A stretch of 64,000 bases of DNA from Tubiluchus corallicola (GCA_030141605.1 JAQGDQ010000437.1:124001-188000), one strand, 5' to 3'; shown: positions 1-25,775, counted from the stretch's first letter. The notes: generated by a model from the letters alone, not told the origin. Numbers and translations: made by a program.

Positions 1-13520
<13,520 letters not shown>

Positions 13521-13547
13521 ATTACATTGCTTACAAATAAAACACAT

Positions 13548-14114
13548 TCAATAGGTTTTTGTTGATTGTAATTATGCTAATTCCAGATAACGGTGTGTTG
13601 GCTAAAGATGTACAAACAATGGTGTACAGGATCTGTGTCAACAATATATCTGTAATCATTGTCACAAAAAGTATACGTATGCAAAATTGAAAAGAATTGT
13701 CGAAACAATTCTCAAGAGAAATTTTCCTAACGTTCTACAAGAATTATGATAAAATTGGCCATTATGATTGTGACGTAATCATCATGCATCTGCGTTAAGA
13801 ATAATCAGTTTTAGTAGCTAGCTATTTGGTTTATGAGTTTTTTGTTTAAAAGATATTAGATATTTGTTTAAAAGAATGTGTCAAAACCTGCCACCTAATG
13901 CTGGAAAGAAGAAATTTTTGAACTAGTGTTATGATTAAAACATTAAAGTTTGTTAAATGACTGTTTTAATTAATATGTAAAACGACTGTTTTTAATGATT
14001 TTCAAAGTGTCATCAATCCGTCGATAGAGTGGCTTTGATTTTACTGTACTGTGCGTACTTTTGTGTTTTAAATTGTTGTAAAATGAAAGGTGACAACATA
14101 AAAAACTTAACTAT
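13548..14114. other. 5' flank of the Ig gene, no feature recognised
   Basis: AT-rich upstream DNA of the Ig gene (minus strand). I see no second 5' exon, CpG-rich promoter or known repeat here. Confidence 0.4.
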
Positions 14115-15072
14115 AGTATGCTATGCTATGCGATACTGTACTGTACTGTACTGTACTGTACTGTACTGTACTGTACTGTACTGTACTGTCCTGTCCTGTA
14201 CTGTACTGTACTGTACTGTACTGTACTGTACTGTACTGTACTGTACTGTACTGTACTGTACTGTACTGCACTGCACTGCACTGCACTGCACTGCACTGTA
14301 CTATACACTGTACTTTACTGTCCTGTCCTGTCCTGTCCTGTCCTGTCCTGTCCTGTACTGTACTGTACTGTACTGTACTGTACTGTACTGTACTGTACTG
14401 TACTGTACTGTACTGGACTGTACTGTACTGTACTGTACTGTACTGTACTGTACTGTACTGTACTGTACTGTACTGTACTGTACTGTACTGTACTGTACTG
14501 TACTGTACTGTACTGTACTGTACTGTACTGTACTGTACTGTACTGTACTGTACTGTACTGTACTGTACTGTACTGTACTGTACTGTACTGTACTGTACTG
14601 TACTGTACTGTACTGTACTGTACTGTACTGTACTGTACTGTACTGTACTGTACTGTACTGTACTGTACTGTACTGTACTGTACTGTACTGTACTGTACTG
14701 TACTGTACTGTACTGTACTGTACTGTACACTGTACTGAACACTGTACTGTACACTGTACTGTACTGTACTGTACTGTACTGTACTGTACTGTACTGTACT
14801 GTACTTTACTGTCCTGTCCTGTCCTGTGCTGTGCTGTGCTGTGCTGTGCTGTGCTGTGCTGTGCTATGCTATGCTATGCTATGCTATGCTATGCTATGCT
14901 ATGCTATGCTATGCTATACTATACTATACTATACTATACTATACTATACCATACCATACCATACCATACCATACCATACCATACCATACCATACCATACC
15001 ATACCATACCATACCATACCATACTATACTATACTATACTATACTATACTATACTATACTATACTATACTAT
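14115..15072. repeat. 5-bp satellite (CTGTA and derivatives)
   Basis: About 950 bp in strict 5-bp period. Blocks of CTGTA, CTGTC, CTGCA, again CTGTA (~380 bp), CTGTG, CTATG, CTATA, CCATA and CTATA follow each other, each block nearly uniform. Period 5 without stops makes several frames open (VLYCT repeats); these are not genes. Confidence 0.97.
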
Positions 15073-15179
15073 GCGTTTCAAAATCATCTTATTTTAGCGT
15101 CAGTCATAATCACGTCCAAAATCCCATCAATACAAAATGAATCTGTAGCTCAATGCCAAGTTTTAGTATAAATAGTTAA

Positions 15180-15600
15180 AGGAAAGCAGCATCAATTTTT
15201 TGTATTCGGCTCCATTTTGAAGAACCGCAAACAAGTATACGTTTCAACAGCCATGATAATGCAAAACACTTCTGATAATTAAATAATTGGTAAAAAATTT
15301 TTATAAATGGCAGACGGGCCCAGCTAGCGACGACCACATAACTGATCGTAATCATCAACAGCACAAACATTCCTTGAGAAGCACGTGTTTGTGAAAATTG
15401 AAGTACAGTGCTACTATGTGCATCATTTAGTGTGATAAACAAAAACTGCAAATTTTAAGTTCAACAAGTTTAATTAGTTTTTTAGAATAACGCTGTGCGC
15501 GCACATGAGCCTTCAAACATGTGAACTACGTCACAACTAAACACCTCTGAAAAGAAACATGCAAAACGTGTTTTTCCGTAATATAGGAGCTACACAAATT
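15180..15600. repeat. Diverged relative of the foldback element at 31484
   Basis: Shares AAAATTGAAGTACAGTG, a CATCAC/GTCACAAC-type region and GTGTTTTTCCG-like end with 31915-32110. Weak similarity by eye; borders uncertain. Confidence 0.35.
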
Positions 15601-15654
15601 TGTAGAGACGCGACAAAAAACAATGGCTGACTTTAACAGTGATTTTCTCAGGAT

Positions 15655-16035
15655 TATGTTGTTCAGTGTGCAGCCTGCGCCTCAACTTCAACATGGATTA
15701 TCTCAGCTTAGAAATAACACAGAGTGATGAGCTTGGTATCAAAATGATCCTCATGAAATGGAGATATAGGATATGTGAACAACTAGAAAAACTTAAGTGC
15801 CGAATTATGGATGATTTTGCTAGGGATTTACACATATATATATAATTTTGTCAAGTTTATGTTTTTCAGTGCATAGCCTGCACCTCAACTTCAACGTGGA
15901 TCATCTCAGCTTAGAAATAACATAGAGCCATGAACTTGGTATCAAAATGATCCTCATGAAATGGAGATAAAGGGTGCGCGAATAACTATCAAAGCTTAAT
16001 TGCCGACTTTTGGACGATTTTGCTATGCAAGCACA
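15655..16035. repeat. Interspersed repeat (~160 bp), two tandem copies
   Basis: Both copies contain GCCTGCRCCTCAACTTCAAC, CTCAGCTTAGAAATAACA, TTGGTATCAAAATGATCCTC and ATGAAATGGAGATA. A third copy lies at 57325-57495 in a TAF12 intron. The first copy is open for about 68 codons; the second has a stop at the equivalent place, so coding is doubtful. Confidence 0.7.
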
Positions 16036-16199
16036 GTCATTGTATTGCATGACGATTACACCCCGTGTGCGGGGTTCTATGTATGTTTTTCAATGTAATG
16101 TATTGCATTGTATTTGTAATGTATTGTAATGAATTGTAAAACTGTAGTGGCCTGAATCATTAATAAATAGTTATCATACTCATTTTAACTAGTTTTTCT

Positions 16200-17130
16200 G
16201 ATCATATAATGAATAGCAGGAGTAAAATAAACTAAATAGAATAAAGTATTGTGTAAAGTATTGTAATGTAACGTAATGCAATGGAATGCGGTGTAACGTA
16301 ATGCTATGCAATGAAACTTTATGTAAACAAACAGGCTTCACACCCATATGAAGTCTACAGTGCTCTTATAGGACGCGCCATTTTTTTCTCTTACAGTCTA
16401 CAGATGGCAGCACTTCAAGGAACCTATTAGAACGTAAATATATCTATGGCGTATATCAACATGAAGCCTGTTGTACAGGAGCTAAACAACAGCGCATCCA
16501 TAGTAAAATGAACTAAATTTAATAAAAATATTGCATAATTATGTAACTTAATGCAATGCAATGCAGTGTAATGTAATGCAACGTAATGGAAAACGTTATG
16601 TAAACAAACAGTCTTCACACCCATCTAAAGTAGGGGTGAGCATCGAACGAGTTTTTTTTTTAGTTCGAACTCGATTCGAATCCAAAACTATATATTCCAA
16701 TAATTCAGCACTTCAATCACATATGTTCCTATCATGCAATTTAGCTGTGATTTCTATGCACAACTTTAAACAAATTACTAGTTGTTTTATTGCAGAACAA
16801 AATCTAGTGATATGCATGATCTTTGTAAGACTAATTTTTACTGGTGGTTCGAAAACTAGTTCGAAAATCGTTCGATCTCAATTCGAATTCGGTTCGAATT
16901 CGAAACACTGAAGTTCGGTTCGATTCGAAATCGAAAGTCACAAATTCGGTTCGATTCGAATTCGCTTTCTGGTAGAGAATACTCACCCCTACTCTGAAGC
17001 CTACACTGCTCTTCTAGGTCACGGCATTATTTTCTCTTACAGTCTACAGATGGCAGCACTTCAATAAACCTGTTATATACTTACAGCGTAAATCTAGATG
17101 AAGCCTGCTGTACAGGGGGTAAACAGCAAC
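16200..17130. repeat. Tandem duplication upstream of Rab39, one copy with a MITE insertion
   Basis: Segment 16200-16500 (AATGTAACGTAATGCAATG, TGTAAACAAACAGGCTTCAC, AGTCTACAGATGGCAGCAC) recurs at about 16500-17130 but interrupted by the MITE at 16631-16991. Confidence 0.7.
16631..16991. mobile_element. hAT-type MITE, copy in tandem duplication
   Basis: Same family, TAGGGGTGAGCATCGAACG to ACTCACCCCTA. Flanks ATCTAAAG and CTCTGAAG are a worn 8-bp duplication. The empty site survives in the neighbouring duplicate at about 16348. Confidence 0.82.
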
Positions 17131-17512
17131 GCACTGCTGCCACTTATAGTGCGTATTGGCTGAGGGCTTTACCCCTGCCTGTGTGTTCAAGCGCTGGTTT
17201 AATGATTCATGTGCAGAATTTAAGTCTGAATTGCTCCCCGGAGGTTCATTTTCTCGTGTTTTACACGGTGGCTGTTTGTGTTGAACGTGAAATACAACCT
17301 CATAGAGGGTGTCGTGTAAACGAAATTGAATAAAAGACGTATGATAAAACACAAGAGATGTATTGTTCCAATTTGAACTATTGTTTGGTATAATAAAGTT
17401 GCTGGGCAGCAGATGTGTTGGTTTATAACTGCACGACGTCACGAAGATTCATTGAAAAAGGCTGTAATTACTGAACTTCTCTTTCTGAGGAAATAACTGA
17501 TGCTAAAGTAAC

Positions 17513-17730
17513 ATGGTTGACCCAATGTTCGATTATCAGTTCAGGCTAATCCTGCTAGGTGACAGCACTGTAGGAAAGTCTTCAATCCTCAAGTACTTCT
17601 GCGAAGGTCGGTTCAGTCCCCAGTCTGATCCGACGGTGGGAGTGGATTTCTACACCAGGCTGGTGGAGGTGAGGCCAGGAATCCGCGTCAAGCTCCAGCT
17701 GTGGGATACGGCCGGACAAGAACGTTTCAG
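17513..17730 (+). CDS. RAB39: Rab39 exon 1
   Basis: Starts MVDPMFDYQFRLILLGD and contains GDSTVGKS, the switch I Thr in PTVGVDF, and DTAGQERF. Donor GTAACA after CGT TTC AG. The second part of this exon, plus flanking intron, is duplicated near 8266. Confidence 0.9.
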
Positions 17731-19699
17731 GTAACATTGGATGCTAATTTGGGTAGTTGTGCCAGCAGCATAACATTGGTGATGCTCATTGAAAGCCTGG
17801 ACATTATTAAATAAAACACTATACTACATATTTGCACATAACTGAAAAAGTGTTTATTATTAGACTACATACACACATGTAGAATGACTGCTACACTGAA
17901 CACTGAGAACAAGAGTGTACTGGGAGTATGAGTTAGACAGTAAGTAACATGAGTAGCACGACTGCTGCGCTGCGCTGCACTGAGAATGAGAGTGTCCTGC
18001 ACTGAACACTGAGAGTTAGACAGGGACAAGAAAGTAAAATCCAGTCAGTATATATAGGTATAGGTAATTATGCAAACTTGGCTTCACAAAAACCATTACT
18101 TTAAAATAGGGAGAGATCCAGTGAATATGCATTCACTGGACTGTAGAATTATACTAGGGGTGAGTTTAGCTAGTAAAATTTAGCTAGATTAGTTCATAGA
18201 TGGCAGCACCTAAAAATATACAGTTACAATTTCCACAGCATGCTTGCTGCTGCAGCTAGTCAAAGCACACAGATGGCATGCTGAGAAAATAAATTACCAT
18301 ACAAATCAAGTGGTTTGGTTGCAAGGAACGTATGTTGTCTATTGATGGTGATTTGTGAAATGGCAAAAGATAACATTTCACAATTTACTGTTAGACCAAC
18401 TGCATGACAAATTATTTCACGTTAACTGACGTCAACAAAATGGCTTCTTGGCGGTCGTCATAATGGTCTACCTGTACTAATCTAAATTAGATAACTCATT
18501 TCTCAAATGAAAGACAGATTCAAAAGTTTCATAGATACTACACGCTAGACAAAGTTTATAAGTATCAAAAGCGACTTGTTGAGACACCCCCCCAAAAAAA
18601 AACCCACCCACATTAATATAATTTATCCTATACAGGGGCGGCTCGTAGCTAAAATTACTGGGGGTGCTGCTTCAGAAAATTTTTAGCTATTGTTTTCATA
18701 CTGTGCAAACAAACATACGCAATTGTAATGTTGAAAATTTATACATAAATTTGATAAAATCCTAAACAAAAATTATTGTTTGCTTACGAATAGCCTAAAT
18801 GACCGCAGTTCAAGAGTACGCTTTTAATCACGTGACAACTGACAACACACACTGCGTGAGCGACAGGACTTTTTCTACCTGGGGGCACAATAGCCAAACA
18901 CCACGTTGCTTGAGCTGTTAACGCACGGTTGTGCAGCAAAGAATACTACCCTCACGTGCTCCAAACTGTACAAGTATAAAGAAAGAACTAAAGAAAAAGA
19001 CTTACTATTGAATATTATCGATAATACTGAGTGAAAATCGGGAATGATGCTCGAGCCGCCACTGTATGTGTAATTTATTGCAAGAAAGTAGCCTAATAGT
19101 CACAGTACATTCAAGTTAAGCAACCTTGAGCCTCATTAGCAAACTGGCAGGTGGTTGCGAGTATATTCAAACTTTGAATTTTTATAGTAATAAATTCTTA
19201 TAGTAATGAATGACTATATTTATGCGGAATTGGTAACCCCGATGATTTAACAAAGTATTTACTATTCAGGTCGATCACTCGCTCCTACTACAGAAATTCT
19301 GTTGGAGGTCTCATCGTATACGACATCACAAACAGGGCTTCCTTTCTGAATGTGTCAGACTGGCTCCAGGAAGCCAAAGCTTACATGGAGCCTCGTGATC
19401 CGATTTTTCTTCTCATCGGACACAAAACAGATTTAGCAACGAAACGTGAGGTCAGCCAAGAGGAGGGAGAGAAACTGTCCACATTTTATGGCATGCACTT
19501 CTTGGAAACGTCTGCAAAAACTGGGCTACACATAGAAGACGTGTTCCGAACGTTGAGTATAGACATCTATGAACGCATGATGTCCGGACAAATAAGGCTA
19601 GAGGAGGGTTGGGAAGGCATCAAACCGGGCTTCTCTCAACCACTTAGATACTCCGTACACATTCCTTCCGGACAACCAGAGGACACGGGATGTTGTTAG
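17513..19699 (+). CDS. RAB39: Rab39-like small GTPase (gene span)
   Basis: Two exons, 17513-17730 and 19270-19699, join as CGT-TTC-AG|G to give 215 aa, the usual Rab39 length. The order matches vertebrate Rab39: YQFRLILLGDSTVGKS (P-loop), DPTVGVDF (switch I Thr), [18 protein letters not shown] (switch II), LLIGHKTDLA (G4; the His in place of Asn is also seen in Rab39 relatives), ETSAK (G5), GWEGIKPGF, and C-terminal GCC for double geranylgeranylation. Family role: membrane traffic at late endosomes, lysosomes and autophagosomes. The intron holds an LTR-like repeat and a TIR MITE. No frame damage; the gene looks intact. Confidence 0.92.
17815..18238 (-). repeat. LTR-like interspersed repeat, copy 2 (Rab39 intron)
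   Basis: Shares order with 8595-8986 and, inverted, with 44537-44880. Minus-strand reading: TGTGGAAATTG start, TATA-like box, AATAAACAC near the end. Sits about 85 bp inside Rab39 intron 1. Confidence 0.5.
18633..19064. mobile_element. TIR MITE in Rab39 intron
   Basis: Inverted ends CAGGGGCGGCTCG / CGAGCCGCCACTG, flanked by TA. About 430 bp, non-coding. Superfamily uncertain. Confidence 0.65.
19270..19699 (+). CDS. RAB39: Rab39 exon 2
   Basis: Acceptor CTATTCAG; restores the frame as RSITRSYYRNSVGGLIVYD. Carries the G4 and G5 loops and ends PEDTGCC-stop, a CC prenylation signal. Confidence 0.9.
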
Positions 19700-20561
19700 T
19701 CATTCCTTCGGATGATTTATATCAGTAAGCAAAGAATATTCAGAAAACTGGAAAGTAAACTTCCCACATGTACGTTCCTAGAGAATTGTCTTCACTAGGC
19801 ATAAATTGGTTCACATAAGTCACATTGAAGAAAATATTAAGAGTCTTTGACAGAGAAGTGGACAACGGGAATGGGAAAGGCGACAGAATGATGCTGAGTA
19901 TTTTACGCGATCTGCTCACATTTTTACAAGGAACATGTAATCCTTAAGCGTCTTATAGAAGTTCTAAATGTGTCATATACTGCAACTCACTTTTACCATG
20001 CATCAGCTGGTAATTATGTTGTGTCTCCTTTGTCACATAAGTTGGTAAACATGTTGTGTCACGTGGTCTACTCCGTTTGGTGTAACAAATTTTTTTGGCA
20101 TTTCTGCCATGTCAGCTAGCTGATGAACTAAGTTGTACCAGTTTTTCAACTTAAACTGGGAATGAAAGTCGATTACATATCAAGTTGACTTCATTAAAAG
20201 TGTTACAAAGTTGTATTTGACCTGTGTAGTACGTCCAAGGCCAGATTATGACTTTTTGGGGCCATTAGCTAATGAAGTTATAGGGTCCTCCCAAAAGGGT
20301 CCACTTTTTTAAAGTGTTTCCCTTTTGAAGCTGCAATTTTATTTTAAAGTTAAACGAATTTTTTAACAATGTCAAATATTAAAATACTAGACTTATTTTT
20401 CAATATATGCGTTTACTTGAAAATCTTTTAGCAGGGCCCTTGAAGTTTAGTAAGCCCTATAGGCTTCAGCCTACATTAGCCTACAGAGCAATCTGACTCA
20501 AGTATTCAGTTGATAATACATGTTGTGTCATCTTTTTGAAGAAATAAGTTGGAAAAGTCAG
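19700..20561. other. Downstream flank of Rab39, nothing specific recognised
   Basis: AT-rich sequence holding the Rab39 3' UTR. I see no second gene or recognised repeat, and no confident poly(A) signal was assigned. Confidence 0.4.
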
Positions 20562-20947
20562 CTTTTTCACAGTTTGGTTGTGCCTACATGCAGTTGCTGT
20601 AGGTCAAAGGTTAACTGTACCACAACAACGCGTCTTAACTACAACCGTCACATTATGCGTGTGTAAAGTAAAGCCGTCTGCTGCATTGGTTTAATAACAT
20701 CAGATGTTTTACGTGGACGATACTTTATTATGCATTAGTCTGTGTGTAGAGTGATTTATATACTAGCAATATCTTGCTTGGGAACAAGAAAAAGTGAATT
20801 ACGTAAGGTTCCAGACAGCTGTTAAAGCTCTTACTATTACAATAGCATGCACTGCAAGGCATTGTCAAGTGTACACAAATGCGTTGTCTGGTACACATAA
20901 CCTTTGACCTTTTCATGATCATCATCAATCGCTGGAAGTGTGAAAAG
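20562..20947. mobile_element. TIR MITE family CTTTTCACA, copy 1
   Basis: About 385 bp with inverted ends CTTTTTCACAG / GTGTGAAAAG and a subterminal inverted pair (TGTAGGTCAAAGGTTAA and ACATAACCTTTGACCT). Two more copies at 43487 and 58208. Confidence 0.7.
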
Positions 20948-21361
20948 ACTTACTGTGTTACTGTCATGTGGGTCTGTATTATATGAATGTGTGATATACG
21001 GTCTGGTCAACTTTATACAACGTCAGCAGATGGCGTAAGTTGTATCAGCTTTGCAGCAGACATGAGTTGGAAATTATGGAGCATGTTGTGTGTGTTAATG
21101 AAAATAGACGGTTTGTTCAATCAGGATGTGGAACTACCAGGTGGCAACGAGCAATACTGATCCAGTTATGTTGATGATGGTGCTACAGTACGTTGTATTA
21201 TTTGCATCTTTGCGATTTACCGTGATTATGGACACTTTATACGGTGAAATACTTGCACTGGTTAGTCCTGGACAGTTTACAATTATCTGTGTGCTTCAAA
21301 ATGCAAGAAATGTTATACTTATGCCAAGTACATGTTTTAAATATTTGAATCCCAAATACTT

Positions 21362-21735
21362 TTAATATTATGATGCTTGATAAAATATTACACACAGTGC
21401 TTTTAGTAGCATGATGCTTGTAAATTAACGTTAACAAACCTGTTTTTAGTAGCATGATGCTTGTAAAGTAACGTTAACAAACCCGTTTTTAGTAGCATGA
21501 TGCTTGGAGATTAACGTTAACAACACTGTTTTTAGTATCATGATGCTTGTAAATTAACGTTAACAACACTGTTTTTAGTAGTATGATGCTTTTAAATTAA
21601 CGTTAACAACACTGTTTTTAGTAGCATGATGCTTGTAAATTAACGTTAACAACACCGTTTCTAGTAGCATGATGCTTGGAAATTAACGTTAATAACACTG
21701 TTTTTACTAGCATGATGTCTGTAAATTAATATTGC
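21362..21735. repeat. 43-44-bp tandem repeat, about 8 copies
   Basis: Unit contains TTTTTAGTAGCATGATGCTT and the palindromic TTAACGTTAA followed by CAACACTG. Copies differ by single bases. Confidence 0.92.
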
Positions 21736-22049
21736 ACACAGTTCACTTTCCAGGGAAAACCCCAGTTGTTTTTAAAGCAGGCAGAAAATTGTTGACCGTG
21801 ATCTGGTGTATTCATAAAAAAGATTAGAAAAGATATTTTCCTATGTGACATTGAAAGATTTTCCAGTGTTTTTATTGCACTTTCTGTAAAAAGGAAATAA
21901 AAATCACCACCTTCTACTTCCAAATCTACAAAAATGCAATTAGTCATGAAGAGCGATGAAATATTTGGTGATTAAAACACAAGAATACACTCATATGCTG
22001 TCCTTATTGCATACAGAGCTTGCGTTAGCAGTGACACTGTAGAAAACTT

Positions 22050-23900
22050 GTGCCATTTTACTAGGCAGCCCGAGCATTTTAAATTACTCAGTTCAAGTTA
22101 GAATTTATTCCCTTGGTTAAACGTGATAAGAATGTGCAGGTAATTCAAGTAAGTGTTTATTCCCTTGGTTAAACGTGATAAGGTGGAAATGCACGAGCAT
22201 TTTAAATTATTCAATTCTAGTTAGAATTTATTCCCTTGGTTAAACGTCATAAGAATGTGTAGGTAATTCAAGTAAATATTTATTCCCTTGGTTAAACGTG
22301 ATAAGGTGGAAATGCATGAGCATTTTAAATTATTCATTTTAAGTTAGGATTTATTCCCTTCGTTAAACGTGATAAGGTGGAAATGCATTAGCATTTTAAA
22401 TTATTCAAGTTAGAATTTATTCCCTTGGTTAAACGTGATAACAATGTGCAGGTAATTCAAGTAAGTGTTTATTCCCTTGGTTAAACGTGATAAGGTGGAA
22501 ATGCATGAGCATTTTAAATTATTCATTTCAAGTTAGGATTTATTCCCTTGGTTAAACGTGATAAGGTGGAAATGCACGAACATTTTAAATTATTCAGTTC
22601 AACTTAGGATTTATTCCCTTGGTTAAACGTGATAAGAATGTGCAGGTAATTCAAGTAAGTGTTTATTCCCTTGGTTAAACGTGATAAGGTGGAAATGCAC
22701 GAGCATTTTAAATTATTCAATTCTAGTTAGAATTTATTCCCTTGGTTAAACGTCATAAGAATGTGTAGGTAATTCAAGTAAATATTTATTCCCTTGGTTA
22801 AACGTGATAAGGTGGAAATGCATGAGCATTTTAAATTATTCATTTTAAGTTAGGATTTATTCCCTTCGTTAAACGTGATAAGGTGGAAATGCATTAGCAT
22901 TTTAAATTATTCAAGTTAGAATTTATTCCCTTGGTTAAACGTGATAACAATGTGCAGGTAATTCAAGTAAGTGTTTATTCCCTTGGTTAAACGTGATAAG
23001 GTGGAAATGCATGAGCATTTTAAATTATTCATTTCAAGTTAGGATTTATTCCCTTGGTTAAACGTGATAAGGTGGAAATGCACGAACATTTTAAATTATT
23101 CAGTTCAACTTAGGATTTATTCCCTTGGTTAAACGTGATAAGAATGTGCAGGTAATTCAAGTAAGTGTTTATTCCCTTGGTTAAACGTGATAAGGTGGAA
23201 ATGCACGAGCATTTTAAATTATTAAGTTCAAGTTAGAATTTATTCCCTTGGTTAAACGTGATAACAATGTGCAGGTAATTCAAGTAAGTATTTATTCCCT
23301 TGGTTAAACGTGATAAGGTGGAAATGCGCGAGCATTTTAAATTATTCATTTCAAGTAAGGATTTATTCCCTTGGTTAAACGTGATAAGAATGTGCAGGTA
23401 ATTCAAGTAAGTAGTTATTCCCTTGGTTCAACGTGATAAGAATGTGCAGGTAATTCAGGTAAGTGTTTGTTCCCTTGGTTAAACGTGATAAGGTGGAAAT
23501 GCACGAGCATTTTAAATTATTCAAGTTAGAATCTATTTCCCTTGGTTAAACGTGATAAGAATGTGCAGGTAATTCAACTTAGAATCTATTTCCTTGGTTA
23601 AACGTGATAAGAATGTGCAGGTAATTCAAGTAAGTTTTATTCCCATGGTTAAAGGTGATAAGATGGAAATGCAAGAGCATTTTAAATTATTCAGTTCAAG
23701 TTAGAATTTATTCCCTTGGTTAAACGTGATAACAATGTGCAGGTAATTCAAGTAAGTGTTTATTCCCTTGGTTAAACGTGATAAGGTGGAAATGCACGAG
23801 CATTTTAAATTATTCAATTCAAGTAAGGATTTAATCCCTTGGTTAAACATGATAAGACTGTGCAGATTATTCAAGTTAGCATTTATTCCCTTGGCTAAAT
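22050..23900. repeat. Compound satellite with ~506-bp higher-order repeat
   Basis: Two alternating units, each containing CCCTTGGTTAAACGTGATAA: a ~70-bp form with GGTGGAAATGCACGAGCATT and a ~52-bp form with GAATGTGCAGGTAATTCAAG. The run starting at 22195 recurs almost base for base at 22701, including private variants (ACGTCATAAGAATGTGTAGG; CCCTTCGTTAAACG). Confidence 0.93.
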
Positions 23901-25200
23901 ACTTGTATATGATTAGTGCTTTTTATTGGTCAATGTTTCGAAACTTTTCTGGACTTTATCTAATAACATCAACTATCTTTTTAACCACAAGAGGAAAAAA
24001 GCAAAGAACAGTTCGGTTATCGACACAAAACATCCGAATTTAATTTTCAATACTGATTCCGTTGCTCAGACACTAAAATTACATCAAAGATCAAAAATTT
24101 ACATCGATATTCATTTAAAATAAGCCGTAACGAGCATGTTTCACTACCATGCACTATCACAACGTACAAACGACACACAAGAATGGTAATGATTATCATA
24201 CAACGTAATAAATAGTAGCAGTTTGCGCACGGTGAACTTGAATATTACACATCAGGGCGCATATATGTACAGAAATTTAATAAATAAGTGACATTAATGT
24301 CAAGAACAAGTGAACATCTTAATTTTGAGAACAAGCGAAAGTGGTACCGTTCAAAACAAATGAGCATTCTAGTGTAACGACGCTTCCAACGAGTCTTACG
24401 TTCGGGTATACGTCTAAAGAATCACGATAATAAAATTTTGACTTTGTTCACATTTTGCTATCATAGTTGTGATAAAACACCAATTTTGACTTTGTTCACA
24501 TTTTGCTATCATTTAATGATAGAAATAAATAAATTTTTGCAGAAATATAGTTAAAATATCTGTCCTCAACAAGTATTTTGCATTCTATAAAACAAAAAGG
24601 TACAATCTCGAGGAAAAGAGGTTTACAAGAAAAAAATCATGAAAGTTTACCTTGCAAATGTGACTCAACATCTTATCTAGCTTCAACAACCACAACAACT
24701 TAACATATCAAAAAATCACAATATACAATTTGCACACAAGTTTTGCATCAAGAAATAATAATTTAATCTGTCTGATATCGCCTATGTTACCACATACAAA
24801 GCTAATCTACAACGCACTAGCACTTGCGTTCGAAAAAGCTCTAAAAGGAATTTATAAAAGCATCGGGTCTCACCAACAGTCGGCGCGCATAAAGACGAAA
24901 CATTCAACACGAAATGATAGAAAATGACCATGATTAGTAATGCAAAAGTAAAAGCTCCATTAAACTTGTACACTTTTACTTTGATAAGAGACAATTTTGA
25001 TAGAACTGCTACATCTAAATTATAACTGTGCTCATTTATTTCACATACATCCAGGCAGTAATAAATTAGTCGGATTTAAGTAGCTTTATACAATTATGCC
25101 ACCATTTTGGTACAATACTACTAATGCGATGTGGCAAATATTACGATAATAAATAAGTAATAAAACACTCAGATAAGAAAGCTATATACAAAGCAGACGA
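23901..25200. other. AT-rich intergenic DNA
   Basis: No gene seen. Contains a direct repeat of about 30 bp (TTTTGACTTTGTTCACATTT) at 24433 and 24483. The open frames are short and unlike any family I know. Confidence 0.4.
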
Positions 25201-25204
25201 CTAC

Positions 25205-25775
25205 GGTTGTGCTAGAGTGCATACTCCAGTGACTACAGCTGTGCTAGAGCGTATGCTTTAGGCATTGCTAGAGTGCATACTCCATTGGGGTTAGAGTGCA
25301 TACTCCAGTGATTGCAGCTATGCTAGCGTGCATACTCCAGTGACAACAGTGGGGTTAGAGTGCATACTCCAGTGATTGCAGCAATGCTAGAGTGCATACT
25401 CCAGTGACTACATGGGTGCTAGACTGCATGCTCCGGTGATTGCAGTTATGCTAGAGTGCATATTCCAGTGACTACAGCGGTGCTAGACTGCATGCTTCAG
25501 TGACTACAGCCACACTAGAGCGCATACTCCAGTGACTAAAGAATTGCTAGAGTGCATACTCCAGTGACTAAAGCATTGCTAGAGTGCATACTCCAGTATT
25601 ACAGCCATGTTAGAGTGCATAGTCCAGTGACTACAGCCACAATAGAGTGCATACTCCAGTGACTAAAGCATTGCTAGAGCGCATACTCCTAGAGTGCATA
25701 CTCCAGTGACTACAGCTATGCTAGAGTGCATACTCCATTGACTATGACGGTGCTAGAGTACATACTTCAGTGAGC
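25205..25775. repeat. Minisatellite, ~30-bp unit
   Basis: Around 18 irregular copies of GCTAGAGTGCATACTCCAGT plus GACTACAGC, with indels between copies. Confidence 0.92.

Noticed and set aside
14029-15171. 380-codon open frame and shadows (VLYCT repeats)
   Set aside because: 5-bp satellite without stops; open in many frames at once.
17044-17442. 132-codon minus-strand frame upstream of Rab39
   Set aside because: No family resemblance, overlaps the tandem duplication and likely Rab39 promoter/5' UTR; probably chance.
22050-23900. CRISPR array (regular repeats with near-constant spacing)
   Set aside because: Animal nuclear context; the 'spacers' are themselves repeated and there are no Cas genes. 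It is a compound satellite.
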